Shown: one piece after another, positions 44,961 to 54,841 of the stretch
Position numbering within the stretch: position 1 is the stretch's first letter
Layout of the letters: the number at the start of each line of letters is the position of its first letter
Assembly: GCA_046297495.1 (NCBI GenBank)
Contig: JBKBIP010000001.1
Coordinates: forward strand, 1 to 64,000
Direction: 5' to 3'
DNA: 64,000 bases
From: JBKBIP01 sp046297495
GTDB taxonomy: Bacteria; Planctomycetota; Planctomycetia; Gemmatales; Gemmataceae
Position numbers and translations under genes: made by a program
The notes under the pieces: model-generated
The model's database searches: none
What the model saw: the letters and a program-made list of their open reading frames with translations, nothing else
Told to the model about the DNA's origin: nothing

Positions 44961-46034
44961 TTACCCACGTGCATTCAGCGGCACGGTGGGTACTTCGGCG
45001 ATGTTGATCCAGATATGCACGTGCGGCGTGCCGCGGAAGTACCAGACGAAGGCCGGCCCCTCCAAACGCCAGACATCCCATTCGCCGTCATCGCCCAGGT
45101 CCCCTTCCTGGTAGAAGGCCAGCGAGCACTTATCAAGTCCACCCTGTTTGTTGAGGCAAGCCAGAATTTCATCCCGGTCTTCCTTGCGGTACGGCTCGAT
45201 CAAGCTCATCAGCACCTTTTGCACCCCTTCCCGTTGGTCCTTGGACAACTCGCTGACCGGGATGCCGGGGAACTTGCCGTCCGAGCCACGGAACTCGACG
45301 GCGGACTCGGCGGGCTGACGCGGCACCAAGGCTTGCTGCTGTTGTTTGCCGCTGAGGATTTGATAGACCTTGTTGGCTTCCAGCGCCTGATGCCAGAAGA
45401 CGTTGCCGGGATGCCCTACCTTTTCGTTGAAACCACTGGCGGCGTGGCCGTGGAAAATCGGGCCGCCCCACGGCACATGGGCCTCGCTGTTGCCGTCGCA
45501 GCGGATGGTCAGGTGCCGACCCGTCATGACGAACTTGAACTTGCCGTCGCCGGGAGTGCCGAAGATGGCGATGTTCTGCGCGGCGCCCCAAGGCCGGCCG
45601 CCAGTGTCATCCTTGAGCTGCTTGTCGATTCGCTCCACCCAATCCGGATTGAAGACGTTTTCGTACACCTTGCGGATCAGGGCTTTTTGATCGCTGGTGA
45701 AGAAGTTGCTATCGACGGTGGGCTTGGTGATGTGCCAATTGTTAGACACATGATTACGCAACAAGCCGCGGCTTTTGTCCTCGTAATCCCACGCGAAGCA
45801 GACCACGCCTTTCTGCTCAGCGGTCAAGGTTTCGTATAGCGCCTGAACGGCGGTTTCGGCGGCGCTCTGGGGCGTCGGAGCGGCATGGAGGCGTGGCGTG
45901 GCGTAAGTCGTCCACGCGCCGGTGGCGGCGACGGCGGCGGCCGCGCTCATCCCTTTCAGGAAATCGCGGCGATCCACCCCTTCAATGTCCAGGGCTTCGC
46001 AGTCCGGGCATACGATCTTCTTGGCTTGCTCCAT
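44961..46034 (-). CDS. DUF3500 domain-containing exported protein
   Basis: A 357-residue protein with a Tat-like signal (DRRDFLKGMSAAAAVAATGAW) preceded by a CPDC pair. The body matches DUF3500: QALYETLTAEQKGVVCFAWDY, NNWHITKPTVDSNFFTSDQKALIRKVYENVFNPDW, RHLTIRCDG, GGPIFHGHAASGFNEKVGHPGNVFWHQALEANKVYQILSG, and WDVWRLEGPAFVWYFRGTPHVHIWINI. His-rich conserved segments suggest metal binding, but the function is unknown. ATG 46034 has AAGGGGAG at ideal spacing; an upstream in-frame start at 46064 does not. Confidence 0.88.
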   Translation of the reverse strand: MEQAKKIVCPDCEALDIEGVDRRDFLKGMSAAAAVAATGAWTTYATPRLHAAPTPQSAAETAVQALYETLTAEQKGVVCFAWDYEDKSRGLLRNHVSNNWHITKPTVDSNFFTSDQKALIRKVYENVFNPDWVERIDKQLKDDTGGRPWGAAQNIAIFGTPGDGKFKFVMTGRHLTIRCDGNSEAHVPWGGPIFHGHAASGFNEKVGHPGNVFWHQALEANKVYQILSGKQQQQALVPRQPAESAVEFRGSDGKFPGIPVSELSKDQREGVQKVLMSLIEPYRKEDRDEILACLNKQGGLDKCSLAFYQEGDLGDDGEWDVWRLEGPAFVWYFRGTPHVHIWINIAEVPTVPLNARG

Positions 46035-46143
46035 TGGAGTCTCCCCTTGAGTAAAAAAAAACACTGGCAGCCGGTCCTCCCAAACTGCCCGAATCGTTAT
46101 CGCCCACGATTATGACAGGCCTCGCAGCGTTGATAAACCAATT

Positions 46144-46308
46144 TCAGGCTTTGTCGGCCTTGCGCAAGTCCTCGCTCCGCCTCTTCTGGGCGACCTGTAG
46201 AACGGTATCTCGCATATCATACGCACGTTGTCGCCAACGCGGTTCATCGCGGAGAAACGCCAAGGCATTCGCTTGTTCCGCTGGCGGATGTTCGGCTAAC
46301 TTCTCCAC
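46144..46308 (-). pseudogene. Possible gene fragment
   Basis: A frame from GTG 46308 gives 54 residues of protein-like sequence (VEKLAEHPPAEQANALAFL, then RWRQRAYDMRDTVLQVAQKRR), preceded by CLRC and a stop codon at once upstream. The alanine- and charge-rich helical composition and normal codon use look like the C-terminal end of a lost larger protein. I do not recognise a family. It may also be a real very small gene without a visible ribosome-binding site. Confidence 0.3.
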
Positions 46309-46395
46309 GCAGCGCAGGCATTATTCATAATATGCTTGGCTTTGTGCAACGTCCCTCATTGTAATGGCAGCTTGTAGCGCGCGGCAAGCAGTTCA

Positions 46396-46465
46396 AAAAA
46401 GGGGACGCGACTCGTATTTGCGGCGGAATCTGATAACCAGCGAAATCGAGTCGCGTCCCCTTTTT
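46396..46465. repeat. Long inverted repeat, GGGGACGCGACTCG family, copy 2
   Basis: A perfect 19-bp inverted repeat (46396-46414 with 46447-46465) has the same arm sequence as the copy at 41612 (AAAAGGGGACGCGACTCG) and a 32-nt spacer of different sequence. The conservation of arms but not spacer fits a mobilised palindromic element. Confidence 0.85.
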
Positions 46466-46479
46466 CTTGGCGGGGAAAG

Positions 46480-46508
46480 GGGGGGTGAGGTGGAATGGAA
46501 CAATGAAA
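46480..46508. repeat. G-rich dispersed repeat, copy C
   Basis: GGGGGGTGAGGTGGAATGG followed by AACAATGAAA, matching copy A at 30270. An AT-rich block with TAGTATA and TATACTA in inverted orientation follows at about 46537-46555. It lies just after the inverted repeat ending at 46465. Confidence 0.6.
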
Positions 46509-46707
46509 GGGAATATGGAAAAGCCTTGGCTCTTAGTATACTTATATATACTATAACTGGCAAGTGCAATCGGCCGAGAGACCGGGGTTGGGGCTTCCAA
46601 CTCTGCCGTCGTCAACGGCTTGGAGAAAAGCGCGGTAGTTCCCATCCTGATGGAACAGCGGACAGCGGCCATTGCCGACAAGAACAAGGTGCCGGTCCCT
46701 TTTTTCT

Positions 46708-47718
46708 TCACACGCTCCGTCCCTTGAACAAGTGTCGGCCTAGTGCCGAGTCGCGGTCGGTGAAGGGGCCGGCGGCTTGATCGGTCGTCAGGCAGCGCAC
46801 GTACATTTCCAGCTTGGCGTCGAGGTCGTCGGCGTGGTGCAGGATCAAACATTCGGGAATGAGCGGCAAGCGCGGCGAACCCCATTCGGGATGATTCAAG
46901 TGAGCGATGACGACGTGTTCGAGCAATTGCAACAGCTCCGGGTTCACGTCCCCCAGCTCGCGGGCCGTGTCGTGGATCAGGTCCCGTCCCAGGAACAGAT
47001 GGCCGAACAAGCGGCCTGCTATCGTCGCTTGTAGGGCCAGGGGATCGTCAAACTCGACGACCCGCCCCACATCGTGCAAAATGGCCCCCGCGATCACGAT
47101 GTCTCGATTCAAGGGCGGTTTCAGATCGGCGAAATGACTCGCGTAGTGCTCGACCAGCCGCAGGCAAGTCTTGGTCACGGACAGCAGGTGTTCGAGCAGT
47201 CCGCCGGGATAGGGGTAGAAGTGGCGCGGGGTCGCTGGCAGTTGTTTCAAGGGAACGGCATGACGTTCAAGCAGGGTCAACACCAGCCGGCGCAGCGGCG
47301 CGTCGGCGATGGTGGCTTCCGCCAGCTGGAGCAGTTCGGCGAATAACTCGACACTGTCGCGGCGCGTGCTGGCCGCCAAGGCGGCGGGATCGAAGCCTTC
47401 GGTGTAATCGGACTCTTGCACGGCGCGGATGTTGTGAATGTCGAGCTGGGGACCATAGCGTTCGTGCGTGCCGTAGGTGCCGCGAATCTTGAAGAAGCGT
47501 CCTTCGTGCCATTCCTTGGCGCAGGCCTCGAACCAGGGGGCATCGGCCCAGACCATAAAGGTCGCCGTTCGGCCTGCATCTCGAAAGCGGCAGGTGTAGT
47601 AGGGTTTACCGTCGCGCGTCGCGCCGCGCGCGCGTTCGACCAGCAGCGCGAAGAAATCGGCGAATTGGCCTTCGGCCAATTCACTCAGGCGGGCCAGGAC
47701 AGGCTTGGCGCGCGGCAT
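46708..47718 (-). CDS. OB-fold/HD-domain protein, YhaM-like 3'-5' exoribonuclease
   Basis: A 336-residue protein. The N-terminal OB-fold nucleic-acid-binding domain (about 15-110: FALLVERARGATRDGKPYYTCRFRDAGRTATFMVWADAPWFEA) is followed by an HD phosphohydrolase domain (about 160-310) with LLEHLLSVTKTC (first His), GAILHDVGRV (HD pair), GHLFLGRDLIHD (further His), VVIAHLNHPEWGSP and HHADDLDAKL (last Asp). The architecture and motifs match YhaM/CBF1-type nucleases. It starts at ATG 47718. The neighbouring clpX upstream on the same strand is separated by a palindromic repeat. Confidence 0.9.
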   Translation of the reverse strand: MPRAKPVLARLSELAEGQFADFFALLVERARGATRDGKPYYTCRFRDAGRTATFMVWADAPWFEACAKEWHEGRFFKIRGTYGTHERYGPQLDIHNIRAVQESDYTEGFDPAALAASTRRDSVELFAELLQLAEATIADAPLRRLVLTLLERHAVPLKQLPATPRHFYPYPGGLLEHLLSVTKTCLRLVEHYASHFADLKPPLNRDIVIAGAILHDVGRVVEFDDPLALQATIAGRLFGHLFLGRDLIHDTARELGDVNPELLQLLEHVVIAHLNHPEWGSPRLPLIPECLILHHADDLDAKLEMYVRCLTTDQAAGPFTDRDSALGRHLFKGRSV

Positions 47719-47749
47719 GATACGCTCACGACATCAGCGAGACAGTGGA

Positions 47750-47809
47750 GCGAGCGGGGCCGTCCGGCCCACGGTGAAAGGCACCGGCGAGCTAACGCTC
47801 CCCGCTCGC
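47750..47809. repeat. Intergenic hairpin repeat between clpX and the HD-domain gene
   Basis: GCGAGCGGGG (47750-47759) and CCCCGCTCGC (47800-47809) form a perfect 10-bp inverted repeat. Inside it, CGGTG / CACCG makes a second hairpin, followed by GAGCTAACGCTCC. From memory, this type of sequence (hairpin, then GAGCTAACGCT) recurs in Gemmataceae genomes; I cannot verify that here. Confidence 0.65.
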
Positions 47810-47833
47810 CCACCAATTAGGTTTCCCCGTTCA

Positions 47834-49138
<1,305 letters not shown>

Positions 49139-49452
49139 GCGCTCTCCTTTTGATGGATCGATCCCAACCGGAAAGATGTCCGGCTTTGCCAAATGCGCGA
49201 ATCGGAGGAACAGCCCCGCGCCGCCGTCGCTCGAAGCACCTTCGTCAGTTAGCGGTAAGCCCGATCCAGCCACTCCCAGGGTGGGGCGCCTGGTTCTGAC
49301 TAAGAGTCGTTACCTTGCATATCGTGGGGTACTAGCCGCTATCGTCCGTCGCTTCGCTGTTCCGTTGACGTGATGTACGAATCCTCAACCTCATTTATCC
49401 AGCGTATGATTGTACACACTGACCGGGAGCCTACCAACGGGATCAACCAGGC
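49139..49452. other. Intergenic region upstream of clpX
   Basis: No gene, repeat or clear promoter pair is visible. It must contain the clpX promoter. Confidence 0.4.
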
Positions 49453-49935
49453 TCAAGAATCCGACCCTGGAGCGGGGGGCGGCTCCGCTGGACCCAACGG
49501 TGGCGCCGAATCCGAGGCAGGGGAGGATTCCGATTCGCCTTGCGGGGTGAACTCCGCGGCGCTCAAATCGATGGGCGGTTCGTCGTCGTCGGTTCCTGCC
49601 CCGCTGGCCGGGCGGGATTGTTTATCGGGCAAATCCCATTCGTGACGCAAGCGCTGGCCAACCAGTGAGCGAATACGGTCGTATTCTTCCTTGCTGATCT
49701 CGCCCTGTTCAAACAAGGCGCGAAAGGTCGTCAAATCGTTGGAAGCGGAGCGCTCGTTGAAGAAGCTCCGCCGCCGCCACCGATCCACGAACACCACCAC
49801 CATCGCGCCGATGAAGATGACTCCCAACGCGATCCAAAAATACGTAAGAAGTTCCTTCCCCGCCGCCAAGGGGTCGTCGAAGGATAGGCCCAGCAACGGG
49901 GTCGCCTGCAAACCGATCATGGGATTCTCAACCAT
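49453..49935 (-). CDS. Membrane protein with SHOCT-like segment
   Basis: A 160-residue protein. One membrane helix (about 29-50: LLTYFWIALGVIFIGAMVVVFV) is followed by a basic stop-transfer segment (DRWRRR), then a short SHOCT-like motif (LTTFRALFEQGEISKEEYDRIRSLVGQRL), and a Pro/Glu/Ser-rich disordered tail of about 55 residues. SHOCT segments are oligomerisation or interaction modules. Two Met codons (1 and 6) compete as start. The partner is unknown. Confidence 0.78.
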   Translation of the reverse strand: MVENPMIGLQATPLLGLSFDDPLAAGKELLTYFWIALGVIFIGAMVVVFVDRWRRRSFFNERSASNDLTTFRALFEQGEISKEEYDRIRSLVGQRLRHEWDLPDKQSRPASGAGTDDDEPPIDLSAAEFTPQGESESSPASDSAPPLGPAEPPPAPGSDS

Positions 49936-50321
49936 CGTATCCGTTGAGAGACATGGGAGCGAGCCAGACTCCCGCGGCGCACTCCCCGGCTTCCTGCTCG
50001 TGCTCTATTATAGCGCCCAGTTAGTGCCGTGGCAGGAAATCCGGTCCAAGTTTTTCTTACTGGGCTCTCCCCGGCGCCGCAACGGGCGCTAAGACAGTTT
50101 CTTCCGCCGAAATCGACTAACTTGACAGAGCCTGAACAGCCGGCGCACACCGCATCCTGTTATGAAAACGCAAAGCTGGCAAGGCGGGGCGACCCTCGCT
50201 ATTACTCCGGCAAGCCCGATGGTCGGAGCCGTGACCATCAGGGAGCAGTACCCCCCGCTTCCTGACGGTCGCGGCTGGGGGTTTCTTCCTTGCCGGCGGA
50301 ATAACGCCTTGGGCTAACCAC
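49936..50321. other. Intergenic region with an imperfect palindrome
   Basis: No gene is supported. It holds the imperfect inverted repeat at 50227-50276, listed separately; nothing else stands out. Confidence 0.4.
50227..50276. repeat. Inverted repeat, CCTGACGGTCGCGGCT family, copy 1
   Basis: AGCCGTGACCATCAGGGAGC (50227-50246) pairs with GCTTCCTGACGGTCGCGGCT (50257-50276) at 17 of 20 positions. A perfect copy of the same family is at 62838-62889. Confidence 0.8.
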
Positions 50322-53300
50322 TCACGGCTGATTACTCTTCCCCGCCACTGCCAACAAATAGGCAATCACATCGGCCACGTCCTGAGGGTTCAATTGTTGT
50401 TCCAAGCCTTCCGGCATGACGGATTGGGGTGTGGCTTGGATTTCCTCGATCTGCTCGCGGAGCACCGTGTCTTCTTCTTTCTCGGCGCGGCGCAGGGTGA
50501 GGCTGCTGGCAGTCTCGGCGGCGATCATGCCAGTCACGGTTTTGCCCGCCTTGGTCAGCACGATGTAATTGAGAAAGCGCGGATCGACTTCGCGGCTGGG
50601 ATCGAGGATGTCGATGAGCAGCCCTTCCGGCGTCTTGGTTTTGAGAGCGGACAGCAAATCCGGACCGACCTCGACGCCCACATTCTCCAAACGGTGACAG
50701 GTGGCGCATACTTTCTTGAAGACCGCTTGACCGCGGGTCGCATCAGGGGTCAGCTCCAACGCCTTGCCGTAGTCGGCGACGATTCGCGCCCGATCCGGCG
50801 TCGCTTGGCCGGCCAGTAGCTGCACGGCCCGTTGGCGAATGGCAGTATTCGGATGTTTGCGCAGCTGATCCAGGCGAAACGGCTCGATATGAGCGGCCAA
50901 CACCTGTTGGTTCTCGATGGCGTCGAGCAACACCGTCAAGCGTTCGGGTCGGGCGAACAGAGCCTCCAGGACTTCGCGGCGCAAGCTAGGGCTATAAGTG
51001 CTCCATCCGGCCAGCAGCAGTTCCGTCGTCTGGGGATGGAGTTGCTGGCCCAGGGCACGCGCCGCGGCCAGTTGCAGCTCCGGCGGCTGTTGCGGCCCCA
51101 GCAGGTCCGGCAACACCGGCGCGACCGTGGCAAAGGGACCATAGCTGAGCAAGCGCGTCGCCGCCAAGCGTTGCGGCAGCGCCTGCTTGTTGTCCCGACA
51201 AGTCGTTGCCGCACGCTGGAAGAACGGCAAGGCTTGCCGCACCGCCTTTTCCAGCTCTGGCGTGGGTTTTTCCCAAATGACGTTAAGGGGCCGCTTGCTG
51301 TTCTGCAAACCCTGCCCCAGTCCTTCGAGCATGGCGGCGGGCCAAGCGGCGCCGGCATCGGCTTGGGTCAACAGCAGCAGGGTATCGGCCAGCTCCCGAT
51401 CCGAGGCCCGCACCCCCACCATCCCCGCCAGACGTGTCAAAAGCTGCAACTGATTGGCGCTGGGAGTGGCGATGAAACTCTGGTCGGCGATCAGCTCCCG
51501 CAACAGCCCCGGCGCGGCGTGATAAGCGGAGCTGAGTAAGGCGGTCTGCGTCCAGGAATCGTTATCAGTCCGTCGCATCAGCCGGGCCAAGGTGGCGACG
51601 GTTTCCGGCGTGTTGGCTTGCCCCAGTGTGAACGCCAGCTGAAAGCGGACGCGCGGTGTGGGATCATCCACCAGCGCGACCACCGCCTGACGCACGGCGG
51701 CGGCGGAAGCCAAGCGCTCATCGGCCAGACGCAAGGCGTTTTCCCGAACGCCAGCTTCCTCATCGCGCAAAGCCGACAGGATGAGATCATCGGACAAAGC
51801 ACGTAGTCCGTGCAGCGTCCACAAGGCGTGAACGCGGCCCACCGGACGGGTGGCCGTGCGCGCCAGTTTCGCCACCAGCGGCACGGCGGCTTGATCTTGT
51901 CTTTCCACCAGGAGCCGCTGGGCCGTCAGCCGCCACCAGGAATTGCCATCGTCCAAATGTTTCACCAGCTCCGCCGTGTTGGCCTTGCTCAGCGTCGGCG
52001 GGGGCGGAGTTTGAAACCCTTCCGGCACGATGCGCCAGATACGGCCCCGTTGCCGGCTTTCCAGGTTTAATTCCTTCTTGATGTCATCCGGTAGCGATAA
52101 GGGAGTTTCAATCACTTCCCGATAGAAGTCCAGCACGTACAAAGCGCCATCGGGGCCGATGCTCAAAAAGACCGGGCGGAACCAATTGTCGGTCGAGGCC
52201 AGGAACTCGCAGTCAGCGTCGCCGCGTTTGGCGACGAAGGTCGCCCCGTTGGGTTCCAGCATATCCCGATGGATGAGGTTGTTGGCCGGGTCGCAGACGA
52301 AGCTGTTGCCCCGATACGCTTCGGGAAACAACTCGGCGGTGTAGATGACCGGACTGCAAGCCGACGTGATGAAGCCCCCTGGCACCAACTCGGTGGGAGA
52401 GAAGCGCTTGGCGGTTTCTCCTCCTTTGCGGCGGCGGGTGCGCTCGACGCGCCAGGCCTCGAAGGGGCTGATGCGATGCACTTGGCAAGCGGCGCCATGG
52501 TCGGGAATATCCAGTGTCACCGCCGGCACGGGCAACGCGGGGTTCCGTTGCAAATAATGGTCAGGAAGTACGATGTGCCGCAGATGCTGGCTGTTGGTGG
52601 CCGTGAACCAGCGCTGCCACAGGTCCGGCGCCAGACCATATTGCCCGCCGCTAGAAGTCGGTTCCAAGCTGCCGGGATGCTCAGGATGGAAACGGATGCC
52701 GCGATTGCGTAACGTCACGGCAGGATGATCGGGGTTCTCGCCGGATTGAATGGTGCCGCCGTTGTTGCCCGCGACACCATAGACCCAGTTGTCCAGCCCC
52801 CATTGCAAGCTATTGACCATCTGTTGAATGTTGGCCAAGTTGAAGCCGGTGTACAGGACGCGCTTTTCATCCGCCCGCCCGTTGCCGGTGGTGTCCTTGA
52901 GGAAAATGATGTCCGGCGCGACGGCGACTATCAGCCCGCCGTTCCACGGCTGCACCGCCATCGGAAAGCGCAGGCCGTCGGCAAACACGGTACTTTTCTC
53001 GAAATAACCATCGCTGTTGCGGTCTTCGAGGAGCTTAATTCGGCCCGACGAAATGTTGCCGGTGCCGACTCCCGCATTGGGATAGCCGATCATCTCGGCC
53101 ACGAACAACCGGCCATCCTCATCAAAGGCCATCGCCACCGGATCGACAATATCCGGCTCACAGGCGACCAACTCGACCTGAAAGCCCGGCACCAAGCGAA
53201 ACGTCCCCTGCTCCTCGCGCGGCGACAACGGCTTGACCGGCGGCAGGTTCAGCGGATCGCCGGCCAGCAGGTGATGCAGCAACGGCAGGCCGCAGAGCAA

Positions 53301-53444
53301 GCCCAGCAAAATCAACAGAGTTCGGCGCGCGGCGGGCGTAAGCCCGCTGGTGGTGGATCTCGTTGCCGGAGGGCTTACGCACGCCGCGCGCGGGGTGTTA
53401 CAATGCCAGGAACAAGGAGTGACTGCGGTGCTTGACTTCGGCAT
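50322..53444 (-). CDS. PVC-type haem-binding CxxCH protein with beta-propeller and HEAT-like repeats
   Basis: A 1040-residue exported protein of the planctomycete membrane-bound dehydrogenase type. After an N-terminal hydrophobic segment (LLILLGLLCGLPLLHHLL) come a six-bladed propeller (about 80-470: VAMAFDEDGRLFVAEMIGYPN, FADGLRFPMAVQPW, VLYTGFNLANIQQMVNSLQWGLDNWVYG, SIGPDGALYVLDFYREVIETP), HEAT-like helical repeats (about 510-870), and a C-terminal cytochrome c domain with CATCHRLENVGVEVGPDL. AGGA precedes ATG 53444. The stretch between this ATG and the hydrophobic core is formed by a palindromic repeat (53326-53390), so the signal sequence may have been altered or the true start lies further in. 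Confidence 0.9.
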   Translation of the reverse strand: MPKSSTAVTPCSWHCNTPRAACVSPPATRSTTSGLTPAARRTLLILLGLLCGLPLLHHLLAGDPLNLPPVKPLSPREEQGTFRLVPGFQVELVACEPDIVDPVAMAFDEDGRLFVAEMIGYPNAGVGTGNISSGRIKLLEDRNSDGYFEKSTVFADGLRFPMAVQPWNGGLIVAVAPDIIFLKDTTGNGRADEKRVLYTGFNLANIQQMVNSLQWGLDNWVYGVAGNNGGTIQSGENPDHPAVTLRNRGIRFHPEHPGSLEPTSSGGQYGLAPDLWQRWFTATNSQHLRHIVLPDHYLQRNPALPVPAVTLDIPDHGAACQVHRISPFEAWRVERTRRRKGGETAKRFSPTELVPGGFITSACSPVIYTAELFPEAYRGNSFVCDPANNLIHRDMLEPNGATFVAKRGDADCEFLASTDNWFRPVFLSIGPDGALYVLDFYREVIETPLSLPDDIKKELNLESRQRGRIWRIVPEGFQTPPPPTLSKANTAELVKHLDDGNSWWRLTAQRLLVERQDQAAVPLVAKLARTATRPVGRVHALWTLHGLRALSDDLILSALRDEEAGVRENALRLADERLASAAAVRQAVVALVDDPTPRVRFQLAFTLGQANTPETVATLARLMRRTDNDSWTQTALLSSAYHAAPGLLRELIADQSFIATPSANQLQLLTRLAGMVGVRASDRELADTLLLLTQADAGAAWPAAMLEGLGQGLQNSKRPLNVIWEKPTPELEKAVRQALPFFQRAATTCRDNKQALPQRLAATRLLSYGPFATVAPVLPDLLGPQQPPELQLAAARALGQQLHPQTTELLLAGWSTYSPSLRREVLEALFARPERLTVLLDAIENQQVLAAHIEPFRLDQLRKHPNTAIRQRAVQLLAGQATPDRARIVADYGKALELTPDATRGQAVFKKVCATCHRLENVGVEVGPDLLSALKTKTPEGLLIDILDPSREVDPRFLNYIVLTKAGKTVTGMIAAETASSLTLRRAEKEEDTVLREQIEEIQATPQSVMPEGLEQQLNPQDVADVIAYLLAVAGKSNQP
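53326..53390. repeat. GGGCTTACGC-type palindrome within the 5' end of the PVC haem protein gene
   Basis: CGCGCGGCGGGCGTAAGCCC (53326-53345) and its reverse complement (53371-53390) match at 19 of 20 positions, with a 25-nt loop. The repeat is translated as part of the N-terminal region if the ATG at 53444 is used. Confidence 0.85.
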
Positions 53445-53523
53445 GGTTAGTCCTTTGTGGCGAGGGATGTATCTATAGACTGCGAATGTAACGAACATAA
53501 CGGAATTCGGCAACAATCTCTCC

Positions 53524-54687
53524 ATGTCCCAATCACGAAATCTCCTGATCATGGGCGCTAGCGTGCGGGCGGCGGTTGGTTCGGCCTTGCGGGCGGGCTT
53601 GCAGCCGATGGCGGCTGATCTGTTCGCCGACATCGACTTGCAGGCCCGCTGTCCGGCGCGGCGTCTAGCCCTGCGCCGTTATCCGCGCGGTTTCCGCACC
53701 CTGGCGCGCCGCCTGCCGCCGTCTCCTTGGATGTACACCGGCGCGATGGAAAATCGTCCCCGGTTGGTGGAGCGCATCTCCCAGCAACGCCCCCTGTGGG
53801 GCAATGATGGCGCCACGCTGCGCCGCGTCCGCTGTCCGTTGGCCGTCATGCAAGCCCTCCAACAAGCTGGGCTGCCGTTTCTGCGCGTGACGTTCGATCC
53901 CCATGCCGTGCCAACCGATGGTCGCTGGCTGATCAAGCCGTTGGCCAGCGGCGGCGGCGTGCATATCCACTTCTGGACTGATGCTCTGTCACTGTCGGAC
54001 CCACTCCAGCGTTATTATTTCCAGGAATATCTCGAAGGGGAATCCTGCGCCGGCATCTTCATCGGTCAGCCGGAAGGGGCCGTCTTGTTGGGGGTGACGC
54101 GCCAGCTCATCGGTCAAGCCTGGCTGCACGCCTCGCCGTTTCGCTACTGCGGCAGCATCGGCCCTCGGCGACTCGATGAAACCGAGCGGTCGATTTGGGA
54201 ACGGTTGGGACAAGTCCTGGTGGAGCGGTTCGGCTTGCGCGGCGTGTTCGGCGTCGATGCCGTGGTCCGCGACGGCGTGCCGTGGCTCGTCGAAGTCAAT
54301 CCCCGCTATACCTCCTCGGTGGAAGTGCTGGAATGGGCGACCGGCGTGGCGGCGTTGGGATGGTGTGAAAAGGTATTTGACAATTCCCCTCTCGTCTCAC
54401 TGGGGAGAGAAATGAAAGATGAGGAAAGTCCCGTTCTCGCCAAAACCATCCTCTTCTCCCGCCGCCAGCTGAGCTTTCCCGCCGCTGGTCCCTGGCTGGC
54501 GACCTTGGAGCAGCTGCCGGATATCTGGCAGGTTCCCATGTTCGCCGACATTCCCCACGCTGGCGCCCTCATCGAGGCGAATCGGCCCATTCTGACGTTC
54601 TTCACGCGGGGGGAGTTCCTGGAAAATGACCAAAAATCCTTGCAAGAAGCCGCTCAGGCTCTCGACCATGTCTTAGGGAACGAGTAG
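53524..54687 (+). CDS. ATP-grasp protein of the tetrahydromethanopterin gene cluster
   Basis: A 387-residue ATP-grasp carboxylate-amine/thiol ligase-like protein. After an N-terminal Rossmann-like part (NLLIMGASVRAAVGSALRAGLQPMAADLFAD) the ATP-grasp fold has RWLIKPLASGGGVHIHFW (ATP Lys), YYFQEYLEGESCAGIFI, LRGVFGVDAVVRDG and PWLVEVNPRYTSSVEVLEW (metal Glu and Asn). Similar ATP-grasp genes stand next to H4MPT C1-transfer genes in Planctomycetes and methylotrophs, and this one is directly upstream of mch. It probably takes part in cofactor synthesis or modification, but the substrate is unknown. It is divergent from the PVC haem protein gene. Confidence 0.87.
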   Translation: MSQSRNLLIMGASVRAAVGSALRAGLQPMAADLFADIDLQARCPARRLALRRYPRGFRTLARRLPPSPWMYTGAMENRPRLVERISQQRPLWGNDGATLRRVRCPLAVMQALQQAGLPFLRVTFDPHAVPTDGRWLIKPLASGGGVHIHFWTDALSLSDPLQRYYFQEYLEGESCAGIFIGQPEGAVLLGVTRQLIGQAWLHASPFRYCGSIGPRRLDETERSIWERLGQVLVERFGLRGVFGVDAVVRDGVPWLVEVNPRYTSSVEVLEWATGVAALGWCEKVFDNSPLVSLGREMKDEESPVLAKTILFSRRQLSFPAAGPWLATLEQLPDIWQVPMFADIPHAGALIEANRPILTFFTRGEFLENDQKSLQEAAQALDHVLGNE

Positions 54688-54729
54688 AATTCCTGCTTTA
54701 CTTGTCGTGTATGTGTTACTGAGAATGGA

Positions 54730-54773
54730 CCGGTTCACGCACGGCTTCGACAGCGTGCGCGAACCGATGAATC
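54730..54773. repeat. Palindromic intergenic repeat, GATTCATCGGTT family, copy 4
   Basis: ACCGGTTCACGCAC on the left and GTGCGCGAACCGATGAATC on the right share CGGTTC / GAACCG (54731-54736 with 54761-54766) and an inner stem. The left arm lacks the outer GATTCAT. It lies between the ATP-grasp gene and mch. Confidence 0.75.
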
Positions 54774-54841
54774 TCAGGAAGTAACCAAATTCAGTTACCA
54801 TCCACCACATCACGAACCACCAACCTCGGGGGAGGACAGCC

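Noticed and set aside
46560..46733. A plus-strand protein-like stretch (GRETGVGASNSAVVNGLEK) downstream of the G-rich repeat
   Set aside because: It has no start codon, is short, overlaps the 3' end of the HD-domain gene and ends in a T-rich repeat-like motif. Not enough to call a gene or pseudogene.
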